A stretch of 17,785 nt of DNA from an uncultured Oscillospiraceae bacterium (GTDB lineage Bacteria; Bacillota; Clostridia; Oscillospirales; Ruminococcaceae): the NCBI GenBank assembly GCA_910578965.1, contig CAJTSP010000045.1, positions 1 through 17,785 on the forward strand. Reading direction: 5' to 3'. The translations under genes and the position numbers were made by a program. Below, one piece after another: positions 1 through 6,462 of the stretch (the first letter of the stretch is position 1; every line of letters begins with the position of its first letter). The notes below the pieces were generated by a model. That model searched no databases. It had not been told where the DNA came from and saw only the letters and a program-made list of their open reading frames with translations.

Positions 1-30
1 GTGCAGACTCCGCCGCCATGTTCGGGGTTC

Positions 31-654
31 TCAGTCCTCAAAGCAGACCTTCATGTAGCCGGTCAAAAAGCGCAGGATCTTATCCTGGCCCATATGGTCG
101 GAGTCAAAGCAGATGTCGTAGTGCCCGGCGTCCCGCCAGTCGCTGCCGGTAAAGGCACGGTAGTAGTCGGCCCGACGCTTGTCCACCCGGCGCATCTGCT
201 TGCGGGCCTCGGCCTCGCTGATGCTGTGCCGCTGCATCAGGGTGCGCACCCGCGCCTCCTCCGGCGCATGGATGAATACCCGCAGCACATTGGGCCGGTC
301 GCGCAAAATAAAATCGGCGCAGCGCCCGATCATCACACAGCTCTCGCTCTCGGCCAGCCCCAGCATCACCTTGGCCTGATAACGGAAAAGGTTTTCATTG
401 GAAACAAAGTTGTCGCTGTCCGGCGGGATCACCTCGCCGTTGTAGGCGTTTTTGGCCACCCGGAAAAGAAGGCTGTTTTTGAAGCTATCCTCCGCCTTGG
501 CAAATAGCTGCTCGTTGATGCCGCTGTCGTCCGCCGCCATCCGCAGGATGGCGCGGCTGTAAAAGGGGATGCCTAACTGGCCCGCCAAGGCCTCGCCAAT
601 GGCGCGCCCACCGCTGCCGTTTTCGCGGGCGATAGTAATTACATAATTTTTCAT
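31..654 (-). CDS. Cytidylate kinase-like family protein (AAA_26)
   Basis: Predicted 207-residue cytosolic P-loop nucleoside/nucleotide kinase of the cytidylate-kinase-like (AAA_26) family; the physiological substrate is not known for this group. Residues 1-20 carry the family's glycine-rich loop (ITIARENGSGGRAIGEALA), and the middle has an IGRCADFIL strand followed by a basic RRVDKRRADYYR segment that fits the lid/arginine region of CMP-kinase-type enzymes. An upstream in-frame ATG at 726 exists, but the start at 654 is preferred because it begins the conserved strand and is preceded by GGGAGAG at good spacing. The gene is apparently monocistronic within the window, with its own promoter near 800-826 and a folded leader. 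It is not canonical Cmk, which is longer and has a different P-loop. The family call is fairly sure; the substrate is unknown. Confidence 0.85.
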   Translation of the reverse strand: MKNYVITIARENGSGGRAIGEALAGQLGIPFYSRAILRMAADDSGINEQLFAKAEDSFKNSLLFRVAKNAYNGEVIPPDSDNFVSNENLFRYQAKVMLGLAESESCVMIGRCADFILRDRPNVLRVFIHAPEEARVRTLMQRHSISEAEARKQMRRVDKRRADYYRAFTGSDWRDAGHYDICFDSDHMGQDKILRFLTGYMKVCFED

Positions 655-736
655 GGTAATCTCTCCCAAAGGGGCGGGGCGCCCGCGCCAAAAACAAGGC
701 GCTTGGCGCCAGCGGCCGCCGCTCAAAATCCGGTTT

Positions 737-789
737 GGCCTGCCGCAAGCCGAAAAAGCTCGTGCGGGGCGTTCCCGCCCCGGCAGGCC
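737..789 (-). promoter_or_regulatory. Branched inverted repeat in the kinase leader
   Basis: The arms 737-744 and 782-789 are perfect 8 bp complements (GGCCTGCC/GGCAGGCC). They enclose a GC stem at 765-771 with 776-782 and a shorter AGC/GCT helix around 747-760. The unit lies just after the predicted transcription start of the kinase gene, so it would form the 5' end of the mRNA. There is no T-tract to make it a terminator, and it matches no riboswitch I recognise. Confidence 0.4.
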
Positions 790-797
790 TTTCTTTA

Positions 798-826
798 AGT
801 ATAGGGCAGAGCCGGGCGAAAATCAA
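798..826 (-). promoter_or_regulatory. Sigma-A-type promoter for the AAA_26 kinase gene
   Basis: On the minus strand, TTGATT (826-821) and TATACT (803-798) are separated by exactly 17 bp. Transcription would start near 791 and give a leader of about 137 nt before the kinase start at 654. The boxes and spacing match the vegetative consensus well; use of the promoter is inferred. Confidence 0.6.
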
Positions 827-944
827 CCGATTTTCAAAAAAGGGCAGGTATCTCGCAAGGGCCCAAAAACATGCGTTTTATCGACAAGCAAAAACCTCAA
901 AGCCCCTTTTCAAGTTTACAAAATGTTCACAGCCGCTTAAAATT

Positions 945-973
945 TTGCACGCAAGTTTTGGGTATACTACAAT
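945..973 (+). promoter_or_regulatory. Plus-strand promoter preceding a candidate small RNA
   Basis: TTGCAC (945-950) and TACAAT (968-973) are separated by 17 bp on the plus strand, a near-consensus sigma-A promoter. The predicted start is about 979-981. No plus-strand protein gene follows; the only clear downstream signal is a terminator about 70-95 bp away. A dyad (973-981 with 1000-1008) straddles the start site and could be an operator or an RNA stem. Confidence 0.55.
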
Positions 974-979
974 CACAGG

Positions 980-1080
980 GCGATGGAGCCGCAACCACAG
1001 CCCTGTGACATGATTCCTCCTCACACCAAAGCGATACCCCTAAAAACCCCCGCGCCGCTCAGGGCGCGGGGGTTTTGCCG
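980..1080 (+). ncRNA. Candidate small RNA, about 100 nt
   Basis: The unit is defined by a near-consensus promoter upstream and a strong rho-independent terminator downstream, with no credible ORF. Between a 5' dyad ending at 1008 and the terminator stem at 1047 lies an unstructured, C-rich stretch containing CCTCCTC (about 1016-1022), complementary to a Shine-Dalgarno sequence. C-rich single-stranded seeds of this type are known in small RNAs of Gram-positive bacteria that block translation initiation. An ATG at 983 opens a frame but has no ribosome binding site and runs through the terminator stem. It resembles neither SRP RNA, 6S RNA nor tmRNA as far as I can see. Existence and function are inferred. 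Confidence 0.4.
1042..1080. terminator. Bidirectional rho-independent terminator
   Basis: A perfect 10 bp GC stem (1047-1056 with 1063-1072) with a 6 nt loop is flanked by AAAAA on the left and TTTTGCCGTTTT on the right. On the plus strand it would end the candidate small RNA. On the minus strand it would end the ligase transcript about 160 nt past its stop. Confidence 0.85.
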
Positions 1081-1229
1081 TTTTGCCGCGCCTGAGCGAA
1101 AAGGCAGCCTCCGGCCTTGCCCGCCGGCGCCCGGCAAAAGCGGCCAGCCGCACCGGCAAAGCCGGTCATACCCGGGGCGGCCGGTAGCCCTGCCAAAAAA
1201 CCAACAGGTTATGGGGGCCTTTTGTGCCG

Positions 1230-2084
1230 TCACACCTCGCCATAGATGCCCTGTACGCTCACCTCGCCGGTAAAAACGGCGGCCCCGCCGGCCTCGGTTT
1301 CCACAAGCAGGCGGCCCTGCCCGTCGATATCCCGCGCAATGCCCCGCCCGCCGGCAAACTCCACCTCCCGGCCCAGATTGACGCAGAGCCGGCAATATTC
1401 CTCGCGCAAAGCGGCAAAGCCCTGCTGCGCAAAGCCGGGCAGCAGGGCGGCAAACTCCGTGCCGATCTTTCGGGCCAAAAGCTGCGCCGCGTTTTGGGGC
1501 AGGGTGGCGCCAGGCTGTAAGACGCCGCCCGGAAAAAGGCCCTCGCCCTGCCGTGCGGCCGTACCCGGCTGTGCGCCTTCGGCCTGTAGCGGCCCCCTAC
1601 TGTTCTCCCGTTGCCTTGCCAGCGCCGCGGCGGCCGAGGTGGCGTGGGGCAGGCCGCAGGCGGCAAAAAAGGCTTCGCTCTGCCACAAGTTTACCCCAAT
1701 GCCGCACACAATGCCATCCGGGGTGGATTCGCACAAAATGCCGCAGAGCTTTTTGCCCCCGGCCAAAAGGTCGTTGGGCCATTTGATCTGGCAGCAAAGG
1801 CCAAACAGCTCCCGCAGTGCGCCGGCCGCCGCCAGGCTGGCCAAAAGGGGCAGGCTGGCGGGGTCGGCCAAGGAGACCTTGCACACGATGGTGTAGTAGA
1901 GCCCCTCCGGGCCGGCATTCTCCCAGCGGCGGCCCAGGCGGCCCTTGCCGGCGGTTTGGCTGGCGGCGTAGACCGCGTCCAGATGTGAAAGCCCGGCAAG
2001 GCGTGCCTTGGCCCAGTTATTGGTGCTATCCGTCTGTTCCAGATAGTATAAACGCGGGGCAGCGGGAGGGCTCAGCCGTTTCAT
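1230..2084 (-). CDS. birA: Biotin--[acetyl-CoA-carboxylase] ligase, HTH-less
   Basis: Activates biotin to biotinyl-5'-AMP and attaches it to the lysine of biotin carboxyl carrier domains. The 284-residue protein shows the BPL/LPL catalytic domain: QTDSTN (17-22), the adenylate-binding GKGRLGRRW (46-54), KWPND (101-105), KLCGIL (112-117) and GIGVNL (128-133). It ends with a small SH3-like C-terminal domain (about 240-284). It begins directly with the catalytic domain, so the DNA-binding helix-turn-helix of bifunctional BirA is absent and it is probably not a biotin repressor. A proline/glycine/alanine-rich insert of about 40 residues (about 150-195) interrupts the domain. The start ATG overlaps the phosphoesterase stop (ATGA), indicating translational coupling. 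Confidence 0.93.
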   Translation of the reverse strand: MKRLSPPAAPRLYYLEQTDSTNNWAKARLAGLSHLDAVYAASQTAGKGRLGRRWENAGPEGLYYTIVCKVSLADPASLPLLASLAAAGALRELFGLCCQIKWPNDLLAGGKKLCGILCESTPDGIVCGIGVNLWQSEAFFAACGLPHATSAAAALARQRENSRGPLQAEGAQPGTAARQGEGLFPGGVLQPGATLPQNAAQLLARKIGTEFAALLPGFAQQGFAALREEYCRLCVNLGREVEFAGGRGIARDIDGQGRLLVETEAGGAAVFTGEVSVQGIYGEV

Positions 2085-2566
2085 AACGGGGGTACCTCGC
2101 GGTGCTCAAAGTTGGCTTTCCCATTCTGGATAGTAATTACGCCGTAGCTGGCCAAGCCCTGGCGCGGCCGGCCTACGCTGCCGGGGTTAAATACGGTAAC
2201 CCCCTCGATCTCCTCGCTTGCGGCGGTGTGGGTGTGGCCGTATAGGGCGGCGTCCGCGCCGCGCGCCCTTGCAGCCTCCGCCAGTTGCTCGCGGGAATAT
2301 TTTACCCCATAGCGGTCGCCATGAGCATAAAAGAAGAGTACCCCGCCAAATGCGGCAAGCCCCTCCCCTGCTTCAAAAGCGGAAAAATCGCAGTTTCCGC
2401 GCACGCTGTACACCCGCAGGTTAGGGTGACGCTGGTACAACCCATCCAAATCGCGCAGGCCGTCCCCCAAAAAGATCATCGCATCGGCGTCTGGCTCGGT
2501 CTCGGCGACACGGCAAAGCGCATAGGCAGAGCCGTGGCTGTCCGACGTGACAAGGATCTTGTGCAT
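2081..2566 (-). CDS. YfcE/MJ0936-type metallophosphoesterase
   Basis: Small (161 residues) cytosolic calcineurin-like phosphodiesterase. The metal-binding motifs are all present: D9-x-H11 (SDSHGS), GDGLRD around D35, GNCD (57-60), H82 in YAHGD and GHTH (110-113), followed by the usual FNPGSVGRPR. Length matches the YfcE/YsnB group; bacterial members cleave phosphodiesters in vitro but the true substrate is unknown. The start at 2566 was chosen over the upstream ATG at 2590 because GAGGA lies about 9 nt before it and it begins the first beta strand. It sits between rsmI and birA, with a 4 bp overlap with the latter. Possibly co-transcribed with rsmI, whose stop is 118 bp upstream. Confidence 0.92.
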   Translation of the reverse strand: MHKILVTSDSHGSAYALCRVAETEPDADAMIFLGDGLRDLDGLYQRHPNLRVYSVRGNCDFSAFEAGEGLAAFGGVLFFYAHGDRYGVKYSREQLAEAARARGADAALYGHTHTAASEEIEGVTVFNPGSVGRPRQGLASYGVITIQNGKANFEHREVPPL

Positions 2567-2684
2567 GGCCGCATATCCTCCTCTTTTCATCGTTTCAACG
2601 CGGATAGGACACCTTCAAGCGCAGGGCATAGCTCCATACACCCCGCATAGGCGGCGCCAGGGCCGCCGCCAAATCCCGGGACCG

Positions 2685-3545
2685 TCAGCCCCGAGGGGGC
2701 CTGCCCTCTTTTACTCCGGTCAGCAGCCGGTAAATCTCGCTTTTGGAAAAAGCGCTGCCCTTGGCGGCCTGGCGCGCCGCCTCGCTGGCCGCCATACCCT
2801 GCGCCCGAAGCTGCCGGGCCTTTTCCAGCGCATCCTCCAGGGTCATCCCGGCCTCGGGCGGCGGGGCGGGGTCGGCGCCCGCCAGCACCAGCACAAACTC
2901 ACCCCGCGGGGCCTGCTCGCGGTACCGCTCGACGGCCTCGCCAAGCGTAGTTTTCACAATCTCCTCGTGCAGCTTGGTCAGTTCCCGGGCCAGGGTCACG
3001 CTGCGCTGAGGGCCAAAGGCGGCAACCAGGTCGTTTAGGGTCATCCGCAGCTTGTGCGGGGCCTCGTAAAAAAGCATGGTGCGGGTTTCGCCGGAAAGCT
3101 GTGCCAGCCGCTCGGCCCGCTGGCGGCGGTTTGTGGGCAAAAAGCCCTCAAACACAAACCGCCCGGTGGCCTGGCCGGACACCGCCAGCGCGCTGACGCA
3201 GGCCGAGGCCGCCGGCACCGGCACCACCCGGATCCCCGCCGCAAGCGCGTCCCGCACCAAAACCTCGCCGGGGTCGGATACCGCCGGCATGCCTGCATCG
3301 CTGCACAAGGCGCAGCTTTCCCCCGCCAAAATGCGGGCCAAAATCAGCCGCCCCCGCTCGCGCAGGTTGTGCTCGTAGTAGCTTACCAGCGGCTTTTTAA
3401 GGCCCAGATGGTTCAGCAGCTTTAAGGTTACCCGGGTGTCCTCGGCGGCGATAAAATCCACGCTGCCAAAGGTGGCCCCCGCGCGCGGGGTCAGGTCGTC
3501 CAAGTTGCCAATGGGGGTGGCAACCACGTACAGCGTGCCCGGCAT
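2685..3545 (-). CDS. rsmI: 16S rRNA (cytidine-1402-2'-O)-methyltransferase RsmI
   Basis: Methylates the 2'-O of C1402 in helix 44 of 16S rRNA using S-adenosylmethionine. The 286-residue protein has the tetrapyrrole-methylase-like fold signatures of RsmI: ATPIGNLDDLT (9-19), AAEDTR (33-38), the SAM-binding SDAGMPAVSDPG (82-93), FEGFLPTNRRQR (about 132-143) and FYEAPHK. The length is normal. The start is fixed by AAAGGAGG six bases before the ATG. In B. subtilis rsmI lies behind yabB and yazA; here the yabB equivalent (trmN6-like) is upstream, but the small GIY-YIG gene yazA is missing and replaced by 267 bp containing a hairpin-forming repeat. Confidence 0.96.
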   Translation of the reverse strand: MPGTLYVVATPIGNLDDLTPRAGATFGSVDFIAAEDTRVTLKLLNHLGLKKPLVSYYEHNLRERGRLILARILAGESCALCSDAGMPAVSDPGEVLVRDALAAGIRVVPVPAASACVSALAVSGQATGRFVFEGFLPTNRRQRAERLAQLSGETRTMLFYEAPHKLRMTLNDLVAAFGPQRSVTLARELTKLHEEIVKTTLGEAVERYREQAPRGEFVLVLAGADPAPPPEAGMTLEDALEKARQLRAQGMAASEAARQAAKGSAFSKSEIYRLLTGVKEGRPPRG

Positions 3546-3626
3546 ACGCCGCCTCCTTTGCAGAAAATCCTTAGGCCAATCTGGGGGCCGCAGCCCACCA
3601 TAAAATGTCCCGCATTTGATGGATGC

Positions 3627-3721
3627 GATGTTTCTGGATTTTTTGCCCTTTGCAAACTGGTTGGCAAAAAATGCGAAACATCGGACCAGACCCCCGCCTT
3701 AGACGGGCAAAATTTTGCCCG
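3627..3721. repeat. Imperfect 20 bp inverted repeat plus perfect 18 bp palindrome
   Basis: Arms at 3627-3647 and 3663-3682 pair over GATGTTTC and ATTTTTTGCC with a 2-3 nt mismatch bulge, around a 15 nt loop. A separate perfect palindrome, CGGGCAAAATTTTGCCCG, lies at 3704-3721. Both sit in the 267 bp trmN6-rsmI spacer. Neither ends in a clear T-tract, so they look more like a dispersed palindromic element or processing site than a terminator. Confidence 0.55.
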
Positions 3722-3812
3722 CCCCGCAAAAAATGGCACAAAAAGGGATGGGCCGCCGCGAAAGCCGTGGCAAGATAAGAAAACGCAGCTCCGATCCAAC
3801 GATTCACCGCCG

Positions 3813-4502
3813 TTAAGAGCCGGCAGTATCATCATAACCGCCCGCACCCTCGCCGGTCAAGAGGTCCGGCTCAAATTTGAGGCCGGGCCGGCCGCCTTTT
3901 TTGGCCTCGCACAAAAAAAGGGCCGGCAGGCTGCGGGGCTCCTTTTTTACCAGGGCCAGCCGTTTGGGCTCCAGGCCCAGTCCATGCAAAAGGCATAGGG
4001 TTTCAGCCAGGCGCTGGGGCCGGCCGCAAAGGGCGAACCTGCCGCCGTACCGCAAAAGCCGCGCCGCGCATTCCGCCGCGTCCCGCAGGGTGCAGCTACC
4101 TTCGTGGCGGGCGGCGGCACGCACCGGGTCGGGGCTGGGGCGGCCGGCGGTAAAGTAGGGCGGGTTGCAGGCCGCCAAATCAAAGCTTTGGGGGGCGTCT
4201 TGGGCAAAGCCGCGCAGGTCGGCCGTAACCGGATGGATATGCCGGATACCGTTTTGCGCGCAGGCAGCAGACAAAAGCTCGCTGCCCTCGGCGCAAAGCT
4301 CTACCGCCTCGCAGCGGCCGCGGTGGCCAAGGTCATGCCAGCGCAGGGCCAGGATGCCGCAGCCGCTGCAAAGGTCTGCGGCAGATTCGTCCCGCTTGGG
4401 CCGGCAGAAGCTGCTTAGAAGCATGGCGTCGGTGCCAAACCGGTGGGCTTTGCTGATCAAAACGACGGTGCCGTTTTGCAGCGTTTCCCGTTCGCAGTCC
4501 AT
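3813..4502 (-). CDS. TrmN6/YabB-type tRNA1(Val) adenine-N6 methyltransferase
   Basis: Predicted SAM-dependent methyltransferase of the YfiC/YabB family, expected to form m6A37 in tRNA-Val. The 229-residue protein has an N-terminal NGTVVLISKAHRFGTDAMLL strand typical of this family, motif I DLCSGCGI (43-50) and the N6-adenine/glutamine methyltransferase catalytic NPPYF (113-117). AAAAGGAGG is six bases before the ATG. The position between ricT and rsmI matches B. subtilis yabB, which supports the family call more than sequence alone; substrate specificity is not proven, since related enzymes methylate other targets. Confidence 0.9.
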   Translation of the reverse strand: MDCERETLQNGTVVLISKAHRFGTDAMLLSSFCRPKRDESAADLCSGCGILALRWHDLGHRGRCEAVELCAEGSELLSAACAQNGIRHIHPVTADLRGFAQDAPQSFDLAACNPPYFTAGRPSPDPVRAAARHEGSCTLRDAAECAARLLRYGGRFALCGRPQRLAETLCLLHGLGLEPKRLALVKKEPRSLPALFLCEAKKGGRPGLKFEPDLLTGEGAGGYDDTAGS

Positions 4503-4714
4503 ACGTAGCCTCCTTTTAGGCCGTTTTGCGCCGGGCCCGATTCAGGTTTGCTTTGCCCCGGGTATGCGGGAGACCTGCCTTTTTGATCCTATTTTCTGCC
4601 GCGCAGATATTTTTTGCACGGCAGAAAGGGGCCTGGGGGATGTATCCCCCCGGATTGGCTTTATAAAAGGGGGCCGGGGGCGTGTGCCCCGGCTGGGCCC
4701 TTCTCTTGGCCCGG

Positions 4715-4740
4715 GGCAAAGAAATGCGGCGAGCCGCATT
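4715..4740 (-). terminator. Rho-independent terminator after the ferredoxin gene
   Basis: On the minus strand the stem AATGCGGC/GCCGCATT (arms 4740-4733 and 4730-4723) is followed by TTTCTTT. It lies 36 bp past the ferredoxin stop. The loop is only TC, so the real hairpin opens one or two pairs. Confidence 0.6.
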
Positions 4741-4775
4741 GCCGCCCGCCGCGTTTGGGTATGTCCGATCCGGGC

Positions 4776-4946
4776 TTAGCCCTGCTCGATTGCGCCCGTG
4801 GGGCAGACGCCGGCACAGGTGCCGCAGTCCAGGCAGGCGTTCTCGTCGATAACGAACTTGCCGTCGCCCTCAGAGATAGCGCTCACGGGGCACTCGCCAG
4901 CGCAGGTGCCGCAGGAAACACAGGCATCGGTAATCTTGTAAGCCAT
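4776..4946 (-). CDS. 2[4Fe-4S] ferredoxin, clostridial type
   Basis: A 56-residue cytosolic electron carrier. Two complete CxxCxxCxxxC motifs are visible: C9, C12, C15, C19 and C38, C41, C44, C48, the last cysteine of each followed by proline and joined by the usual internal pseudo-twofold symmetry. This is the classic low-potential clostridial ferredoxin used by pyruvate:ferredoxin oxidoreductase, hydrogenase and Rnf-type systems. The start at 4946 has AAGGAG nine bases upstream; the longer frame to 5114 has no ferredoxin-like sequence. It has its own promoter (5071-5098) and terminator, so it is probably an independent, strongly expressed unit lying inside the otherwise B. subtilis-like ricT-trmN6-rsmI order, in the place of yabA. 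Confidence 0.96.
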   Translation of the reverse strand: MAYKITDACVSCGTCAGECPVSAISEGDGKFVIDENACLDCGTCAGVCPTGAIEQG

Positions 4947-5406
4947 AATCGTACTCCTTTTTCTCCGTGCAGTGTGGATTTTTTGGAAAGCCGCTGCGCC
5001 TCGCACGGAAAGCGCGTCCCGGCACGGGCCTCGGCCGGCCTCCCATCCGCCAGCCTCCCCCGTACCTCTCATTGTAGCATAAAATCTCGGTTTCGCAAGG
5101 GGGCACGGCGCCAATTTTCCCCCTCGCCGCGCATTTTCCTGCCGCGGGCCGGCTTGGGGACCCAGGCGTAAAGGATGGCCCGGGAACTGCGCCCTTTGGG
5201 CTGCGTTAGGCCGCGCAAATTCTTGTGCGGCCTAACTCTATCGGCCGGAATTGGCCAGGCATAAAGCCCGGTACGGCCGAATGCCTGGCAGGGCCGGGCT
5301 TTGAAAGGGCCTGCCGGCAACAGCCCGCTTTCAAGGCTGGATATTCCGGGGATCGTTTGCTTTTGGGAGTGCTTGTTTTCCGGGCGGCCCGCTCCTGCCC
5401 GCCCTT
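4947..5406. other. 460 bp spacer between ricT and ferredoxin
   Basis: No credible protein gene. Besides the ferredoxin promoter it contains a perfect 10 bp inverted repeat (5205-5214 with 5227-5236, 12 nt loop) and two interlocked, mutually exclusive inverted repeats: CCAGGCAT/ATGCCTGG (5255-5262, 5281-5288) and AAAGCCCGG/CCGGGCTTT (5263-5271, 5294-5302). The latter lie about 105-150 nt past the ricT stop and may help end or protect that transcript, although no run of T follows. Confidence 0.5.
5071..5098 (-). promoter_or_regulatory. Ferredoxin promoter
   Basis: On the minus strand TTGCGA (5098-5093) and TACAAT (5076-5071) are spaced by 16 bp. The start would be near 5064, giving a leader of about 118 nt to the ferredoxin ATG. 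Confidence 0.6.
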
Positions 5407-6258
5407 TTATTCCCCGGGCTCCGGGTCGGGCTTTTTGGGCGGGCGCTTGCCGCCCCGCAGGTAGATGCAGTCGGACCTCTTATAGGTGCCGGCGGCCGGG
5501 CCGCCCCCCTCCAGCCGCACCTTTAGGGTGCCTGCCACCGGGCTCGCATCCAGCACTACGCCCTCACCGTCCGGTGTACGCACAACGCTGCCCGGCATGG
5601 GGGTGATCCCGTTGAGATACTCGTAGGCCTTTTGCTCGTAGGCAAGGCAGCACATCAGCCGCCCGCAGCTACCCGAGATTTTGGCCGGGTTCAGGCTTAG
5701 GCCCTGTTCCTTGGCCATCTTGATGGACACCGGCTGAAAATCCTTTAGAAACCGGCTACAGCAAAAGGGCTGCCCGCAGATGCCAAGCCCGCCAAGCATC
5801 TTGCTCTCATCCCGCACCCCAATCTGCCGCAGCTCGATCCGGGTGTGGAACACCCCTGCCAGGTCTTTGACCAGCTCGCGGAAATCCACCCGGCCGTCTG
5901 CCGTAAAGTAAAACAAGACCTTGCTGCGGTCCAGCGTGTATTCGGCGTCCACCAGCTTCATCTCAAGGCCATGCTTTGCAATCCGCTCGCAGCAAATCTC
6001 AAACGCCTTTTTTTCGTCTGCCCGGTTCTGCTGCATCCGGCGCACGTCTACCCCGTCTGCCATCCGGGTCACGCTCTTAAGCGCCTTGACCACTGCCGAA
6101 TCCGGGACCTCCCGTACCTCGCTTACCGCCTCGCCGCACTCGGTGCCGCGTGCGGTCTGCACGATTACATACTCACCCTTGTGGATTTCCAGCCCCGCAG
6201 GGTCAAAATAATAGCTTTTCCCGCCTTCCTTAAAGCGGACGGATACGACCTTTTTCAT
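5407..6258 (-). CDS. ricT: RicT (YaaT), PSP1-domain Fe-S regulatory protein
   Basis: A 283-residue homologue of B. subtilis YaaT/RicT, a subunit of the RicA-RicF-RicT complex that binds [4Fe-4S] clusters, promotes Spo0A phosphorylation and partners RNase Y in mRNA maturation. The cysteine-rich PSP1 core is intact: GGLGICGQPFCC (C161, C166, C167) and SGSCGRLMCCLAYE (C198, C203, C204), the latter followed by a KOW-like C-terminal strand region. The start at 6258 begins MKKVVSVRFKEGGK as in the family; the frame stays open to 6453, but that extension looks non-coding. The ribosome binding site is weak (GGGA). It follows holB with a 204 bp gap that is wider than usual. RicA and RicF are not in the window, so whether the full complex exists is unknown. 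Confidence 0.93.
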   Translation of the reverse strand: MKKVVSVRFKEGGKSYYFDPAGLEIHKGEYVIVQTARGTECGEAVSEVREVPDSAVVKALKSVTRMADGVDVRRMQQNRADEKKAFEICCERIAKHGLEMKLVDAEYTLDRSKVLFYFTADGRVDFRELVKDLAGVFHTRIELRQIGVRDESKMLGGLGICGQPFCCSRFLKDFQPVSIKMAKEQGLSLNPAKISGSCGRLMCCLAYEQKAYEYLNGITPMPGSVVRTPDGEGVVLDASPVAGTLKVRLEGGGPAAGTYKRSDCIYLRGGKRPPKKPDPEPGE

Positions 6259-6462
6259 AGCTGCAATTCCCATGCCGCTGCCGCAGGCGGCCAAGCTGTC
6301 ACATCCCCGCCCGCGGCAAAGATCAGGCGGAGGCTTAAAAAGAAAAACAGAGGGCTCGGCAGGCATCCATACGCCCCGCAGGCAAGCTCCCTGTATATCC
6401 GGAAGCCTCCCTTGCGCCCTGCCCTTTTGTGCGCCAAGGGCCCGCGCCTGCAAAACCGCCGG

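Larger units (their letters stand above)
655..1229. other. 575 bp intergenic region between kinase and birA
   Basis: No convincing protein gene on either strand. It holds the kinase promoter and leader (655-826), an AT-richer stretch (about 830-970), a plus-strand promoter (945-973), a dyad (973-1008), and a bidirectional terminator (1042-1080). The remaining 150 bp up to the ligase stop is GC-rich with no visible feature. The open frames here lack ribosome binding sites and family resemblance. Confidence 0.6.

Noticed and set aside
983..1273. A 96-codon frame starting MEPQPQPCDM over the small-RNA candidate
   Set aside because: No ribosome binding site, starts within a few nt of the predicted transcription start, and reads through a strong terminator stem and the birA end.
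4635..4700. GC hairpins (GGGGGA-tgta-TCCCCC and CCGGGG/CCCCGG) as terminators
   Set aside because: No T-tract follows on either strand; the terminator at 4715-4740 is the better candidate for the ferredoxin transcript.
6259..6462. N-terminal extension of RicT up to 6453
   Set aside because: The extension has no similarity to the family, and conserved RicT sequence begins at MKKVVSVRF.
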